Assembly (NCBI GenBank): GCA_035293565.1
Contig: DATGMP010000031.1
Location: 12,529 to 76,528, forward strand
Direction: 5' to 3'
Source: DATGMP01 sp035293565
GTDB lineage: Bacteria > Pseudomonadota > Alphaproteobacteria > BOG-932 > Roseiterribacteraceae
Length of the DNA stretch: 64,000 nt
A program made the translations under genes and the position numbers. Below the pieces are notes generated by a model. The model saw only the letters and a list, made by a program, of their open reading frames with translations, did not search any database and had not been told where the DNA came from. Within the stretch, counting starts at the first letter, position 1. The number at the start of each line of letters is the position of its first letter. Below, one piece after another: positions 43,925-52,564 of this stretch.

Positions 43925-45060
43925 CAGACGGCCTCGAGCACGGTGGCGATGCCCTGGCCGCCCCCGATGCACATCGTGGCGAGCGCCAGGCTCTTGCCTT
44001 CGCGCTTCAGAAGCTGGGCGGCTTTGCCCGTGATCCGGGCGCCGGAAGCGCCCAGCGGGTGGCCGAGCGCCAGCGCGCCGCCATCGATATTCATCTTCGA
44101 TTGGTCGATGCCCAGGTCATGGACGACGGAGAGCGATTGGGCGGCGAAGGCTTCGTTGAGTTCGACCACGTCGATGTCTTTCAACGAGATGCCGGCGCGC
44201 TCGAGCGCCTTTTGGGTCGCCGGGACCGGGCCGATGCCCATGATCTCTGGCGCACAGCCCGCGACCGCCGTCGACTTGATCCGCGCCAAGGGCTTCAGCC
44301 CGTGCGCTTTGGCATACTCTTCCGAAACCACCAGGACTGCCGACGCCCCGTCGGTCAGGGGGGATGAGGTTCCGGCGGTGACCGTCCCTGCGACATCGAA
44401 GGCTGGCTTGAGCCCAGCCAGGGCTTCCGCATTGGTGTCAGGCCGGATGGTGCCGTCCGCCTTGACGATGCTGCCGCCGGCATCGATAGGCACGATCTCC
44501 TCATCGAATTTCCCGGCCGCCTGGGCGGCGGCGGCCTTCCTGTGCGAGGCGACCGCCATCTCTTCCTGCTGTCCGCGAGTAATCTGGTATTTGCGCGCGA
44601 GATTCTCGGCCGTTTCGCCCATCGAGATGTAGGCCTGCGGGTACTCCTTCATGAGCTTCGGGTTGGGGAGCGGATTGTAACCCGGGATCGGAATATGGGT
44701 CATCGACTCCACCCCGGCGCAGATAAAGGCGTCGCCGGCGCCGACCGCAATGGCACCGGTCGCCATGTGGATCGCCTGCATCGAGGAGCCGCAGAAGCGG
44801 TTGACGGTCGTGCCGGCGACAGAGATCGGCAGGTGGGAAAGAAAGCCCAGAATACGCCCGAGATTGAAGCCCTGCTCGCCCTCGGGAAAGGCGCAGCCGA
44901 CAATCAAGTCCTCGATGTCCGCCGCGTCGATCCCGCTATCGGCAACCAGCTTCGCGATGACTTGCGCCGCCAGATCGTCGGCGCGGACACGGGTCAGCGC
45001 GCCCTTGCTCGCGAAATGGAACGGAGAACGTCGGAAGTGCGTTATCACGGCGGTTCGCAT
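43924..45060 (-). CDS. fadA: Acetyl-CoA acyltransferase (3-ketoacyl-CoA thiolase)
   Basis: A 378-residue thiolase for the last step of beta-oxidation. The acyl-accepting Cys90 is in NRFCGSSMQAIHMA; the C-terminal blocks ELNEAFAAQ, GGALALGHPLGASGARI and MCIGGGQG contain the catalytic His and second Cys. It is the first gene of the fadA–fadN–fadE group, 186 bp downstream of fadD on the same strand. Confidence 0.93.
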   Translation of the reverse strand: MRTAVITHFRRSPFHFASKGALTRVRADDLAAQVIAKLVADSGIDAADIEDLIVGCAFPEGEQGFNLGRILGFLSHLPISVAGTTVNRFCGSSMQAIHMATGAIAVGAGDAFICAGVESMTHIPIPGYNPLPNPKLMKEYPQAYISMGETAENLARKYQITRGQQEEMAVASHRKAAAAQAAGKFDEEIVPIDAGGSIVKADGTIRPDTNAEALAGLKPAFDVAGTVTAGTSSPLTDGASAVLVVSEEYAKAHGLKPLARIKSTAVAGCAPEIMGIGPVPATQKALERAGISLKDIDVVELNEAFAAQSLSVVHDLGIDQSKMNIDGGALALGHPLGASGARITGKAAQLLKREGKSLALATMCIGGGQGIATVLEAV

Positions 45061-45246
45061 GATTAATTTGTCTCCGGATACGAGCCAGGGGTCGACAATG
45101 CAGCGTCAATTGCCAGCTTCTGAGGAACGACGGGACGGGCGGCGCTATCGCGCAAGATGGGACGCGCCGCGCGTAACGGCAACGGTTCGCCCCGGCTGAT
45201 TTCGTCGCGGCGGTGGGCTCCGCTCGACCGTCTGGAGCGGGTCGCG

Positions 45247-46965
45247 TCATCCTGCGGCCGCGGCCGCCTTTGCGTTCTTAGCGATTTCCTCGTCGATCAG
45301 CGCCTTGCGCGACAGCTTCCCGATGAGAGTCTTGGGCAGCGGCTTGTCGCGAAATTCGACCAGTTTCGGCATCTCGATCGGCGACAGCTTGTCCTTCAGG
45401 AACTCTCTCAGCTCGTCCGCCGTCAGGCTGGCCCCGGGGCGGAGCTTGATCCAAACCTTGAGCGTCTCGCCGCGATAGGGGTCGGCGACGCCGCCGGCGA
45501 CGCATTCCTCGACCGCCGGGTGAAGGTAGATCTCCTCCTCGACCTTGCGCGGATAGATCTTGTAGCCCGAAGCGATGACGATGTCCTTCAGCCGATCGAC
45601 GATGAAGATGTAGCCATCCTCGTCCATGGTCGCGATGTCGCCTGAATGGAAGCGGCCGCCGAACATGGCGAAATCGGTCTCCTCCGGCTTGTTCCAATAG
45701 CCTTTCATCACCTGCGGTCCGGAAACGCAAAGCTCGCCGGGCTGACCGAGCGGCACGGGCGTGATTCGATCGTCGAGCGAGATGATTTCCACCATCGTGC
45801 GGGGAAGGGGGATTCCGATCGACCCGGCCTTATTCGCGCCGACGACCGGATTCGCCGACACGACCGGGGATGTCTCGGACAGCCCGTACCCTTCCACCAA
45901 CGTGCAGCCGGTCAGCTTCTCGAAGCGCTGTTTGACCTCGACAGGCAGAGGAGCGCCGCCCGACATGCAGAACCGGATGGACGAGATGTCGTATTTGGCG
46001 AGCTCCGGATGGTTGGAGATCGCCGTATAGATCGTCGGGACAGCCGGGAAGAGAGTCGGCCGCTTCTTGTGGATCGTCTCCAATACTTCCTTCACGTCGA
46101 AGCGGGGCAGCGCGATGATCTCGATGCCGTAGAGGATGCTGTTGTTCATCGCCACGGTCATCGCGAAGACGTGAAAGAATGGAATGACCGCCAGCATCTT
46201 GTCTTCGCCCGGCCGCAATACCATCGAATATTTGCCGAGCTGGACCGCATTCCCATAGACATTGGCGTGCGTCAGCATCGCGCCCTTGGGCGTTCCAGTC
46301 GTCCCGCCGGTATATTGGAGCAGGGCGACATCCTCCTCCGGGTTCACGGGATGCGGGACGATCTTTCCATCATTCCGGATCAGCCGGTCGTAGTGGAGGA
46401 AGCGCGGGTCGGCCGGAATCTTGGCGATGTCTCTGCGACGCGCCAGCGGATACAGCAAATTCTTCGGAAACGGCAGGATCCCGGCCATGGGGCAGACGAT
46501 CACAGCCTTCAGTCGGCATTCGTCGGCGACGGCCACCAGCTTGTCGGCAACCTGAGCGACGTCGATCGTGATCATGACCTCGGCGCCGCTGTCCAGGATC
46601 TGATGGCTGATCTCCCGCTCCGTGTAGAGAGGATTGAAGTTGACGGAGATCCCGCCGCATTTGGCGATCGCGAAATAGGCGAGCAAGTAATAAGGGCAGT
46701 TCGGCAACAAGAGGCCGACGCGCGTGCCGGGACTGATCAGCGGCTTCAAGCCTACGGCGAGCCTGTCCGCGAGCCGGGCGAGCTCGGAATAGGTCCATTT
46801 CTTGCTCATGAAATCGAAGCCCGGCCGGTCGCCGAATTGCCGAGCGGCGTCGTCGAGCAGCGCATAGATCGGCTTGACGGGGATGTCGGTATCCCACGAC
46901 AGCCCAGGCGGATAATGCTCAACCCATAGCGGCTGTTTTGCTGTGGTCTCCACGGCTGCGATCAT
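45247..46965 (-). CDS. fadD: Long-chain fatty acid–CoA ligase
   Basis: A 572-residue adenylate-forming enzyme that activates fatty acids before beta-oxidation. The P-loop-like YTGGTTGTPKGAMLTH, GYGLSETSP, the SGDIATMDEDGYIFIVDRLKD core and the C-terminal lysine in LPKTLIGKLSRKAL are present. It precedes fadA–fadN–fadE, so the window encodes the complete saturated-chain cycle. The Ala-rich last residues have no role I can assign. Confidence 0.92.
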   Translation of the reverse strand: MIAAVETTAKQPLWVEHYPPGLSWDTDIPVKPIYALLDDAARQFGDRPGFDFMSKKWTYSELARLADRLAVGLKPLISPGTRVGLLLPNCPYYLLAYFAIAKCGGISVNFNPLYTEREISHQILDSGAEVMITIDVAQVADKLVAVADECRLKAVIVCPMAGILPFPKNLLYPLARRRDIAKIPADPRFLHYDRLIRNDGKIVPHPVNPEEDVALLQYTGGTTGTPKGAMLTHANVYGNAVQLGKYSMVLRPGEDKMLAVIPFFHVFAMTVAMNNSILYGIEIIALPRFDVKEVLETIHKKRPTLFPAVPTIYTAISNHPELAKYDISSIRFCMSGGAPLPVEVKQRFEKLTGCTLVEGYGLSETSPVVSANPVVGANKAGSIGIPLPRTMVEIISLDDRITPVPLGQPGELCVSGPQVMKGYWNKPEETDFAMFGGRFHSGDIATMDEDGYIFIVDRLKDIVIASGYKIYPRKVEEEIYLHPAVEECVAGGVADPYRGETLKVWIKLRPGASLTADELREFLKDKLSPIEMPKLVEFRDKPLPKTLIGKLSRKALIDEEIAKNAKAAAAAG

Positions 46966-47096
46966 CGCGGCTCCTCCCCCGGAGCCCCCAATCTAGGCCG
47001 GTTGCGCCAAGGAGCAACATCGAAGAGGACAGGTGAAATACAGATTTTGCAGCCTTAAGTTAAAAAAGCCGTTGGCAGTCGTTGTCGTCGAGGATA

Positions 47097-47657
47097 ATGT
47101 ACAGTGCTGGCGCCATGGGGGTGGGGCCGCGCACACGAAGGTTCGTTCGTTTGTCTCGGTTTGAACACGAATTCGACGCTGGTGGTAATGCGGCCGTTAA
47201 GGCCCGCCTGAAGTGGTTCAACGCCACGAAGGGATTCGGCTTTGTTTCCCCCGTCGACGGCGCCCCGGATGCCTTTCTTCACGTCTCGGTCCTCCATCGC
47301 GCCGGCCTCCAGGAGCTGGGTGATCAGGCCGAGCTGATCTGCGAGATCGGGCAGGGCCCGAAGGGGCCCCAGGTCATGCGGATCGTCGAGATGCTGAGCG
47401 CTGGCGTTCCGCAGCATCGCGAGCGCGTGAACATTCCGGCGGGTCCCGAGGAAGAGATGTCCGGGACCGTCAAATGGTTCAAGCCCGACAAAGGATTCGG
47501 CTTCATCACTGCAGACGATTCCGAAAAGGACGTCTTCGTCCATAAGAGCGTGCTGCGGCGCTGCGGCCTTGCCGTGCTCGAAGCCGGTCAGCGGGTCCAG
47601 ATGCGGGTGCAGGACGTCGAAAAGGGACGCGAAGCGACCTGGGTAATGCCAATCTGA
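47097..47657 (+). CDS. Double cold-shock-domain protein
   Basis: A 186-residue protein with two cold-shock domains. The first (about 36–98) has ARLKWFNATKGFGFVSPVDGAPDAFLH; the second (about 120–186) has GTVKWFKPDKGFGFITADDSEKDVFVH. Both hold the aromatic RNP1/RNP2 motifs that bind single-stranded nucleic acid. A Pro/Glu linker joins them. Start uncertain: ATG 47097 with GAGG close by, TTG 47082 or ATG 47115. The same protein layout occurs in many alphaproteobacteria. Confidence 0.88.
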   Translation: MYSAGAMGVGPRTRRFVRLSRFEHEFDAGGNAAVKARLKWFNATKGFGFVSPVDGAPDAFLHVSVLHRAGLQELGDQAELICEIGQGPKGPQVMRIVEMLSAGVPQHRERVNIPAGPEEEMSGTVKWFKPDKGFGFITADDSEKDVFVHKSVLRRCGLAVLEAGQRVQMRVQDVEKGREATWVMPI

Positions 47658-47735
47658 CCCGGGCGGGCGCCGACGCGCGTCCGGGGTTGCAAGCCGTAGG
47701 TTAAGCTGCACTTATCTCTTACGAGGTGAGTCGCC

Positions 47736-48518
47736 ATGGCCGGACGGCATTCTTCACGACATTCGCCGCCGCTTGTCGGCATCCCAGCCTGTTTCCGCAA
47801 TATTGCGGGGATTGGCTACCATATGGTGGCGGAGAAATACGTCCTGGCGGTCGTTGAAGCCGTCGGCGCGGCACCGGTCATCATTCCCGCGCTGGGCGAA
47901 TTACAGCGACCGGAGGATTTTCTCAGCCGCCTGGATGGGTTGCTCATCACCGGCAGCCAGTCGAATGTCGAACCTGCGCGCTATGGCGGCCGGCCCAGCG
48001 ATCCTGGAACGCTCCATGATCCGCCGCGCGATGCGAGCAACCTGCCGCTGATACCGGCCGCGGTGAAGGCCGGCGTCCCGCTGCTCGCGATCTGCCGCGG
48101 CTGCCAGGAGCTGAACGTGGCCTATGGCGGGACGTTGCACCAGAAGGTCCACGAGCTGCCGGATCGCCTGGATCATCGGGCCGACAACACCCAGCCCGTC
48201 GACGTGCAGTTCGGGCCTCGTCACAGCGTCCGTTTTACCCCCGGCGGATTGCTGGCGAAGCTCATCGGCTCCGAGAGCGCGATCGTGAATTCGGTCCACG
48301 CCCAAGGGGTGGACCGGGTCGGCGCCGGACTCGCGGTCGAAGCCGTTGCCGAGGACGGTCAGGTCGAGGCGATTCGGGTCGAGGATGCGCCCGCCTTCGC
48401 GCTTGGCGTACAATGGCATCCCGAGCATCGCCATGCGGAAAATCCGGTGTCGCAGGCGATCTTCGCCGCCTTCGCGGACGCCATTCATCGTCGTCAATCG
48501 CTCGAGCACGCCGCCTGA
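47736..48518 (+). CDS. puuD: Gamma-glutamyl-gamma-aminobutyrate hydrolase (class I GATase-like)
   Basis: A 260-residue C26-type amidase. Nucleophile Cys120 is in LLAICRGCQELNVAYGG, with the catalytic His228 and Glu230 in VQWHPEH. PuuD cleaves gamma-Glu-GABA in putrescine breakdown, but no other puu genes are here and homologues act on other gamma-glutamyl amides. recR starts right at its stop, so it opens a five-gene run. Confidence 0.85.
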   Translation: MAGRHSSRHSPPLVGIPACFRNIAGIGYHMVAEKYVLAVVEAVGAAPVIIPALGELQRPEDFLSRLDGLLITGSQSNVEPARYGGRPSDPGTLHDPPRDASNLPLIPAAVKAGVPLLAICRGCQELNVAYGGTLHQKVHELPDRLDHRADNTQPVDVQFGPRHSVRFTPGGLLAKLIGSESAIVNSVHAQGVDRVGAGLAVEAVAEDGQVEAIRVEDAPAFALGVQWHPEHRHAENPVSQAIFAAFADAIHRRQSLEHAA

Positions 48519-49121
48519 ATGTCCGGAAGCGAAATCGAAAGGCTGATCCAGCTGCTGGGCAAGCTCCCCGGGTTGGGGCCGCGCTCGGCCAGACGGGCCG
48601 CGCTGATGATGCTGAAGCGCAGGGACGCGATCATGATGCCCTTGGCCGAGGCGATCGAGGCGGCGGCGGCGGCCGCGAAGAGCTGCTCGGTCTGCGGCAA
48701 TCTCGATACCGAGGATCCCTGCGGCTTGTGTCGCGATCCGGCGCGCGAGCGGCACGCGATCTGCGTGGTGGAGGACGTCGCCGACCTTTGGGCGCTCGAG
48801 CGCAGCGCGGCGTTCCGGGGCCGCTATCATGTGCTGGGCGGCACGCTGTCGGCCTTCGACGGCACCGGCCCGGAGGACCTTGCCATCGACAAGCTGGTGG
48901 CGCGCGCCCGCGATCCCGATGTCGAGGAGGTGATTCTCGCGCTCAACGCCACGGTAGAGGGGCAGACCACGGCCCACTTCATCGCCGATAAACTGGCGAC
49001 CGCAAAGACCGGCGTGACGGTGACGCATCTCGCCCATGGCGTGCCGATGGGCGGCGAGCTCGACTATCTCGACGACGGCACGCTGACGGCGGCGCTCCGC
49101 GCCCGCCGCTCGGTCGCATGA
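48519..49121 (+). CDS. recR: Recombination protein RecR
   Basis: A 200-residue DNA repair protein of the RecFOR pathway. An N-terminal helix-hairpin-helix (LGKLPGLGPRSARRAA) is followed by a zinc finger with Cys56, 59, 68 and 71 and a Toprim domain (AICVVEDVADLWALE…DGTGPEDLAI…LALNATVEGQTT). Its usual partners dnaX and ybaB are not adjacent here. Its stop overlaps the HAD gene by 4 bp. Confidence 0.93.
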   Translation: MSGSEIERLIQLLGKLPGLGPRSARRAALMMLKRRDAIMMPLAEAIEAAAAAAKSCSVCGNLDTEDPCGLCRDPARERHAICVVEDVADLWALERSAAFRGRYHVLGGTLSAFDGTGPEDLAIDKLVARARDPDVEEVILALNATVEGQTTAHFIADKLATAKTGVTVTHLAHGVPMGGELDYLDDGTLTAALRARRSVA

Positions 49122-49834
49122 GCGAGATCATCACAGTGCCGCCGGCCTTTTTCGACACGGTCGAGACCTGGATTTTCGACCTCGACAACACGCTCTATCC
49201 CGCCTCCTCGCGCCTGTTCGAGGAGGTCAGCCGGCGCATGACCACCTTCATCTCGGAATATTTCAACATGGCGCCCGACGCCGCCTATCAGCGGCAGCGC
49301 GATTTCTTCATGCGCTACGGCACCACGCTCAGGGGCTTGATGGTCGAGCACCGGATGGATCCGGAGCCGTTCCTCACCTATGTCCACGCCATCGATGTCG
49401 GCGTCATTCAGGCGGCGCCGGAGCTCGCGGAGCGCCTGGCGCTGCTGCCCGGACGGAAGCTCATCTTCACCAATTCCTCGCGTCAGCACGCGCAGCGTGT
49501 GCTCGACCGGTTGGGCATCACAACGCATTTCGAGGAGATCTTCGACATCGCGGCCGCCGACTATGTGCCGAAGCCCGATAAAACATCCTATTCGCTGATG
49601 CTCCAGCGCCACCAGGTACCGCCTGCGTCGGCCTGCATGATCGACGACATCGCTCGCAACCTCGAGCCGGCCAAATCGCTCGGCATGAAGACGGTGTGGC
49701 TCCGGGGCGGCATCGATTGGGCACGCCATCAGAATGTGCTGGCAGCCGATTATGTCGACCATACGGTCGACGATCTGGTCAGCTGGCTTGACGATCTGAT
49801 CCTGCGGCGGGCCCAGATCGAGGACTGGCGGTAG
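49118..49834 (+). CDS. HAD-family pyrimidine 5'-nucleotidase
   Basis: A 238-residue phosphatase of the SDT1/pyrimidine 5'-nucleotidase group. Nucleophile Asp21 and Asp23 are in IFDLDNTLYP; FTNSSRQHAQRVL and CMIDDIARNLEPAKSLG supply the other HAD motifs. In alphaproteobacteria this gene commonly lies beside dapD and dapE. The reason is not known. It overlaps recR by 4 bp. Confidence 0.87.
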   Translation: MSEIITVPPAFFDTVETWIFDLDNTLYPASSRLFEEVSRRMTTFISEYFNMAPDAAYQRQRDFFMRYGTTLRGLMVEHRMDPEPFLTYVHAIDVGVIQAAPELAERLALLPGRKLIFTNSSRQHAQRVLDRLGITTHFEEIFDIAAADYVPKPDKTSYSLMLQRHQVPPASACMIDDIARNLEPAKSLGMKTVWLRGGIDWARHQNVLAADYVDHTVDDLVSWLDDLILRRAQIEDWR

Positions 49835-49909
49835 TCCGGCCGATTGACAGGAAAGACCCGCGCCAGCATGGTCCGCGCCCGGAAAAGCCCCTGGACCCCG
49901 AAGAACACC

Positions 49910-50737
49910 ATGCCCCCCTCGACCGAACTCGCCAACACCATCGACGCCGCCTGGGAACAGCGCGAGCAATTGTCCGCCGGCACGACGGGCGCAGTCCGCG
50001 AGGCGGTGGAAGCCGCGCTCGAGGGACTCGACCGCGGCGCGTTCCGCGTCGCCGAGAAGCACGACGGCCGATGGGTCGTGAACCAGTGGCTGAAGAAGGC
50101 GGTGCTGTTGTCCTTCCGCTTGGCGGATCCGGCGCCGATGGCCGGCGGCTACGACAAGGTGCCGCTCAAATGGGCGGGCTGGAGCGCGAACCGTTTCGCC
50201 GAAGCCGGCTTCCGGGCCGTGCCCGGCTCGGTCGTGCGGCGGTCGGCCTATATCGCCCCAGGCGTCGTGCTGATGCCGAGCTTCGTCAATGTGGGCGCCC
50301 ATGTCGGCCGCGGCACGATGGTCGACACCTGGGCGACCGTGGGCTCCTGCGCACAGATCGGCGCCAATTGCCATATCTCAGGAGGCGCCGGGATCGGCGG
50401 CGTGCTCGAGCCGTTGCAGGCCGAGCCGGTCATCATCGAGGATGATTGCTTCATCGGCGCGCGTTCGGAGGTGGCGGAAGGCGTGATCGTCGAGCAGGGC
50501 GCGGTGCTGGCCATGGGCGTCTTTCTCGGCCGTTCGACCAAGATCGTCGACCGGGCGACCGGCGAGATCATCTATGGCCGCGTTCCCGCCTATTCGGTCG
50601 TCGTCCCCGGCAGCCTGCCCGGAAAGCCGCTCGCCGACGGCACGCCGAGCCCATCGCTCGGCTGCGCCGTGATCGTCAAGCGCGTCGATGCCAAGACGCG
50701 ATCCAGCACCTCGATCAACCAGCTGCTTCGAGATTGA
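49910..50737 (+). CDS. dapD: 2,3,4,5-tetrahydropyridine-2,6-dicarboxylate N-succinyltransferase
   Basis: A 275-residue hexapeptide-repeat transferase in lysine and diaminopimelate synthesis. N-terminal TELANTIDAAWEQREQL and WVVNQWLKKAVLLSFR, then the left-handed beta-helix region GTMVDTWATVGSCAQIG and IEDDCFIGARSEVAEGVIVE, match E. coli DapD closely. I start at ATG 49910, which gives the family length; upstream codons from 49844 are open but not conserved. dapE starts 1 bp after the stop. Confidence 0.94.
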   Translation: MPPSTELANTIDAAWEQREQLSAGTTGAVREAVEAALEGLDRGAFRVAEKHDGRWVVNQWLKKAVLLSFRLADPAPMAGGYDKVPLKWAGWSANRFAEAGFRAVPGSVVRRSAYIAPGVVLMPSFVNVGAHVGRGTMVDTWATVGSCAQIGANCHISGGAGIGGVLEPLQAEPVIIEDDCFIGARSEVAEGVIVEQGAVLAMGVFLGRSTKIVDRATGEIIYGRVPAYSVVVPGSLPGKPLADGTPSPSLGCAVIVKRVDAKTRSSTSINQLLRD

Positions 50738-50738
50738 G

Positions 50739-51887
50739 ATGACCGCGCCCGTCGAGCCAGTCGCGCTTGCGCAGGCGCTGATCCGCCGGCCGAGCGTCAC
50801 CCCGGCCGACGAGGGCGCCCTCGACATTCTCGTGAAAGCGCTGGAGCCGATGGGCTTTACTTGCCATCGGCTTGCATTCGGGCCCGAGAACGGACCGAAG
50901 ATCGAAAATCTCTACGCTCGCCTCGGCGACAAGGCGCCGAATTTCTGCTTCGCAGGACATACCGATGTCGTCCCCCCGGGCGACCCCACGGCCTGGGGCG
51001 AAGACCCCTTCTCGGGAAACATCGTCGACGGCAGGCTTCGCGGCCGCGGCGCAGCCGACATGAAAGGCGCGCTCGCCGCAATGGTCGCGGCGATCTCCCG
51101 CCTTCTCGATCGGCATGGCCGACCCGCAGGTTCGATCAGCCTGCTGCTGACCGGCGATGAGGAAGGCCAGGCGATACACGGCACGCGGGCGGTGCTCGAA
51201 TGGATGGAAGCCAAGGGCGAGACGATCGACGCGTGCGTGCTCGGTGAGCCCACCAACCCCGACCGGCTCGGCGGCATGATGAAGATCGGACGGCGCGGCA
51301 GCCTGACCGGCCGGCTCGCCGTGCACGGCACGCAAGGTCATGTCGCCTACCCGCATCTCGCCGACAATCCGATCCCCAGGATGGTGAAGCTCTTGTCGGC
51401 GTTGGACGGGCTGCAGCTCGATTCCGGCACCGAACATTTCGATCCGTCCAATCTGGAGATCGTCTCGGTCGATGTGGGCAACCGCGCTTCCAACGTGATC
51501 CCGGCGAAGGCCGAAGCGCTGTTCAACATCCGCTTCAATGACAGCTATACGAGCGAGTCGCTGAAGGCGCTGATCCGACGTACGCTCGATGTCGTGGGCG
51601 TGCCCTACGATCTCTCTTTCGAGCTGACCGGCGAAAGCTTCCTTTGCCCACCTGGCCCTTTGAGCGAGGTCGTCGCGGACGCGGCCGAGGCGGCGACTGG
51701 AATCCGGCCGACGGCATCGACGACCGGCGGCACCTCCGACGCGCGCTTCATCCACCGCCATTGCCCGATCGTCGAGTTCGGGCTCGTCGGCGCGACCATG
51801 CACAAGGTGGATGAGAACGCGCCTGTCGCAGACATCGAAACGCTGACGCGGATCTATCTCGGCGTGCTTGAGCGGTATTTCGCCTAA
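50739..51887 (+). CDS. dapE: Succinyl-diaminopimelate desuccinylase
   Basis: A 382-residue M20 zinc hydrolase acting two steps after DapD. Metal and catalytic blocks are FAGHTDVVPPGD, GRGAADMKGALAAM, LLTGDEEGQAIHGT, CVLGEPTNPDRLGGMMKIGRRG and the C-terminal ALARFI-like TGGTSDARFI. It is coupled to dapD by a 1-bp gap and ends overlapping the convergent CPBP gene by 4 bp. Confidence 0.94.
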   Translation: MTAPVEPVALAQALIRRPSVTPADEGALDILVKALEPMGFTCHRLAFGPENGPKIENLYARLGDKAPNFCFAGHTDVVPPGDPTAWGEDPFSGNIVDGRLRGRGAADMKGALAAMVAAISRLLDRHGRPAGSISLLLTGDEEGQAIHGTRAVLEWMEAKGETIDACVLGEPTNPDRLGGMMKIGRRGSLTGRLAVHGTQGHVAYPHLADNPIPRMVKLLSALDGLQLDSGTEHFDPSNLEIVSVDVGNRASNVIPAKAEALFNIRFNDSYTSESLKALIRRTLDVVGVPYDLSFELTGESFLCPPGPLSEVVADAAEAATGIRPTASTTGGTSDARFIHRHCPIVEFGLVGATMHKVDENAPVADIETLTRIYLGVLERYFA

Positions 51888-52564
51888 GCTGCCGCCGTCG
51901 CGGCGTCGACCACGAGAAATACGAGCCCGTCCAGCAGCGCGTGGGCTGTAATGTTGGTCCACAGATTGCGGCGCCAAAGATAAAGCAGGCTGAGCCACAA
52001 GCCGGTGAAGCCGGCGACGATGGCATGGGCAACGCCCCAGAATGACGCGTGGGCTGCTCCGAAGAGGAAGACCGGCAGCAACGCGCCGATCCAGCGGCTC
52101 CCCGTCAGCTCGGTCATGCGCTCGATCGCATAGCCGCGGAATAACACTTCTTCGGTGAAGCCGGCGCTCAAGGCAACAAAGAGCTGCAACCAGACCGGCA
52201 AGGAGATTACGAGCTCCGCAGGCTGCTCGGGCATCGGCAGACCAGTCGATTGCACGGCCAGACCGGCGGCGAGCGCCAGCGCGATCAGCACCAGCACGAT
52301 CTTGGCGCCGAACAGGATCGCGCTTCGCGTCGGCCGCTCCAGCCCGATCGAGCCGAGTGGACGTCGTTCCCAGAATCTGACGATCGCAAGAACGATCAGC
52401 GCCAGCGTCCAGAATGCGGCCTCGTTCAGGAGAAGCGCCTTGGTCGAGCTGTCGTTCTCGCTGATCGGGATGATCGAAAAGGAGGTCGCTATCGCCGGCA
52501 CGACGAGGGCGATGACGAGCCCGGTGATGGTGGCCGCCCAGCGACGGGGCGGGGGAGCGCTCAC
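51884..52564 (-). CDS. CPBP-family intramembrane glutamic endopeptidase
   Basis: A 226-residue protein with about seven membrane helices. The active-site motifs of the CAAX/ABI protease family are present: EE at 138–139 with Arg143 (FTEEVLFRGY), His172 (FGAAHASFW) and His208 (NITAHALLDG). Bacterial members process or regulate membrane proteins. The GTG start overlaps the carA stop (GTGA), so it is translated after carA. Confidence 0.87.
   Translation of the reverse strand: MSAPPPRRWAATITGLVIALVVPAIATSFSIIPISENDSSTKALLLNEAAFWTLALIVLAIVRFWERRPLGSIGLERPTRSAILFGAKIVLVLIALALAAGLAVQSTGLPMPEQPAELVISLPVWLQLFVALSAGFTEEVLFRGYAIERMTELTGSRWIGALLPVFLFGAAHASFWGVAHAIVAGFTGLWLSLLYLWRRNLWTNITAHALLDGLVFLVVDAATAAA

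Noticed and set aside
45098..45199. 33-codon plus frame reading SEERRDGRRYRARWDAPRVTA, like the start of a PilZ domain
   Set aside because: Only the first strand resembles PilZ; no continuation in any frame and no c-di-GMP motif, so probably chance.
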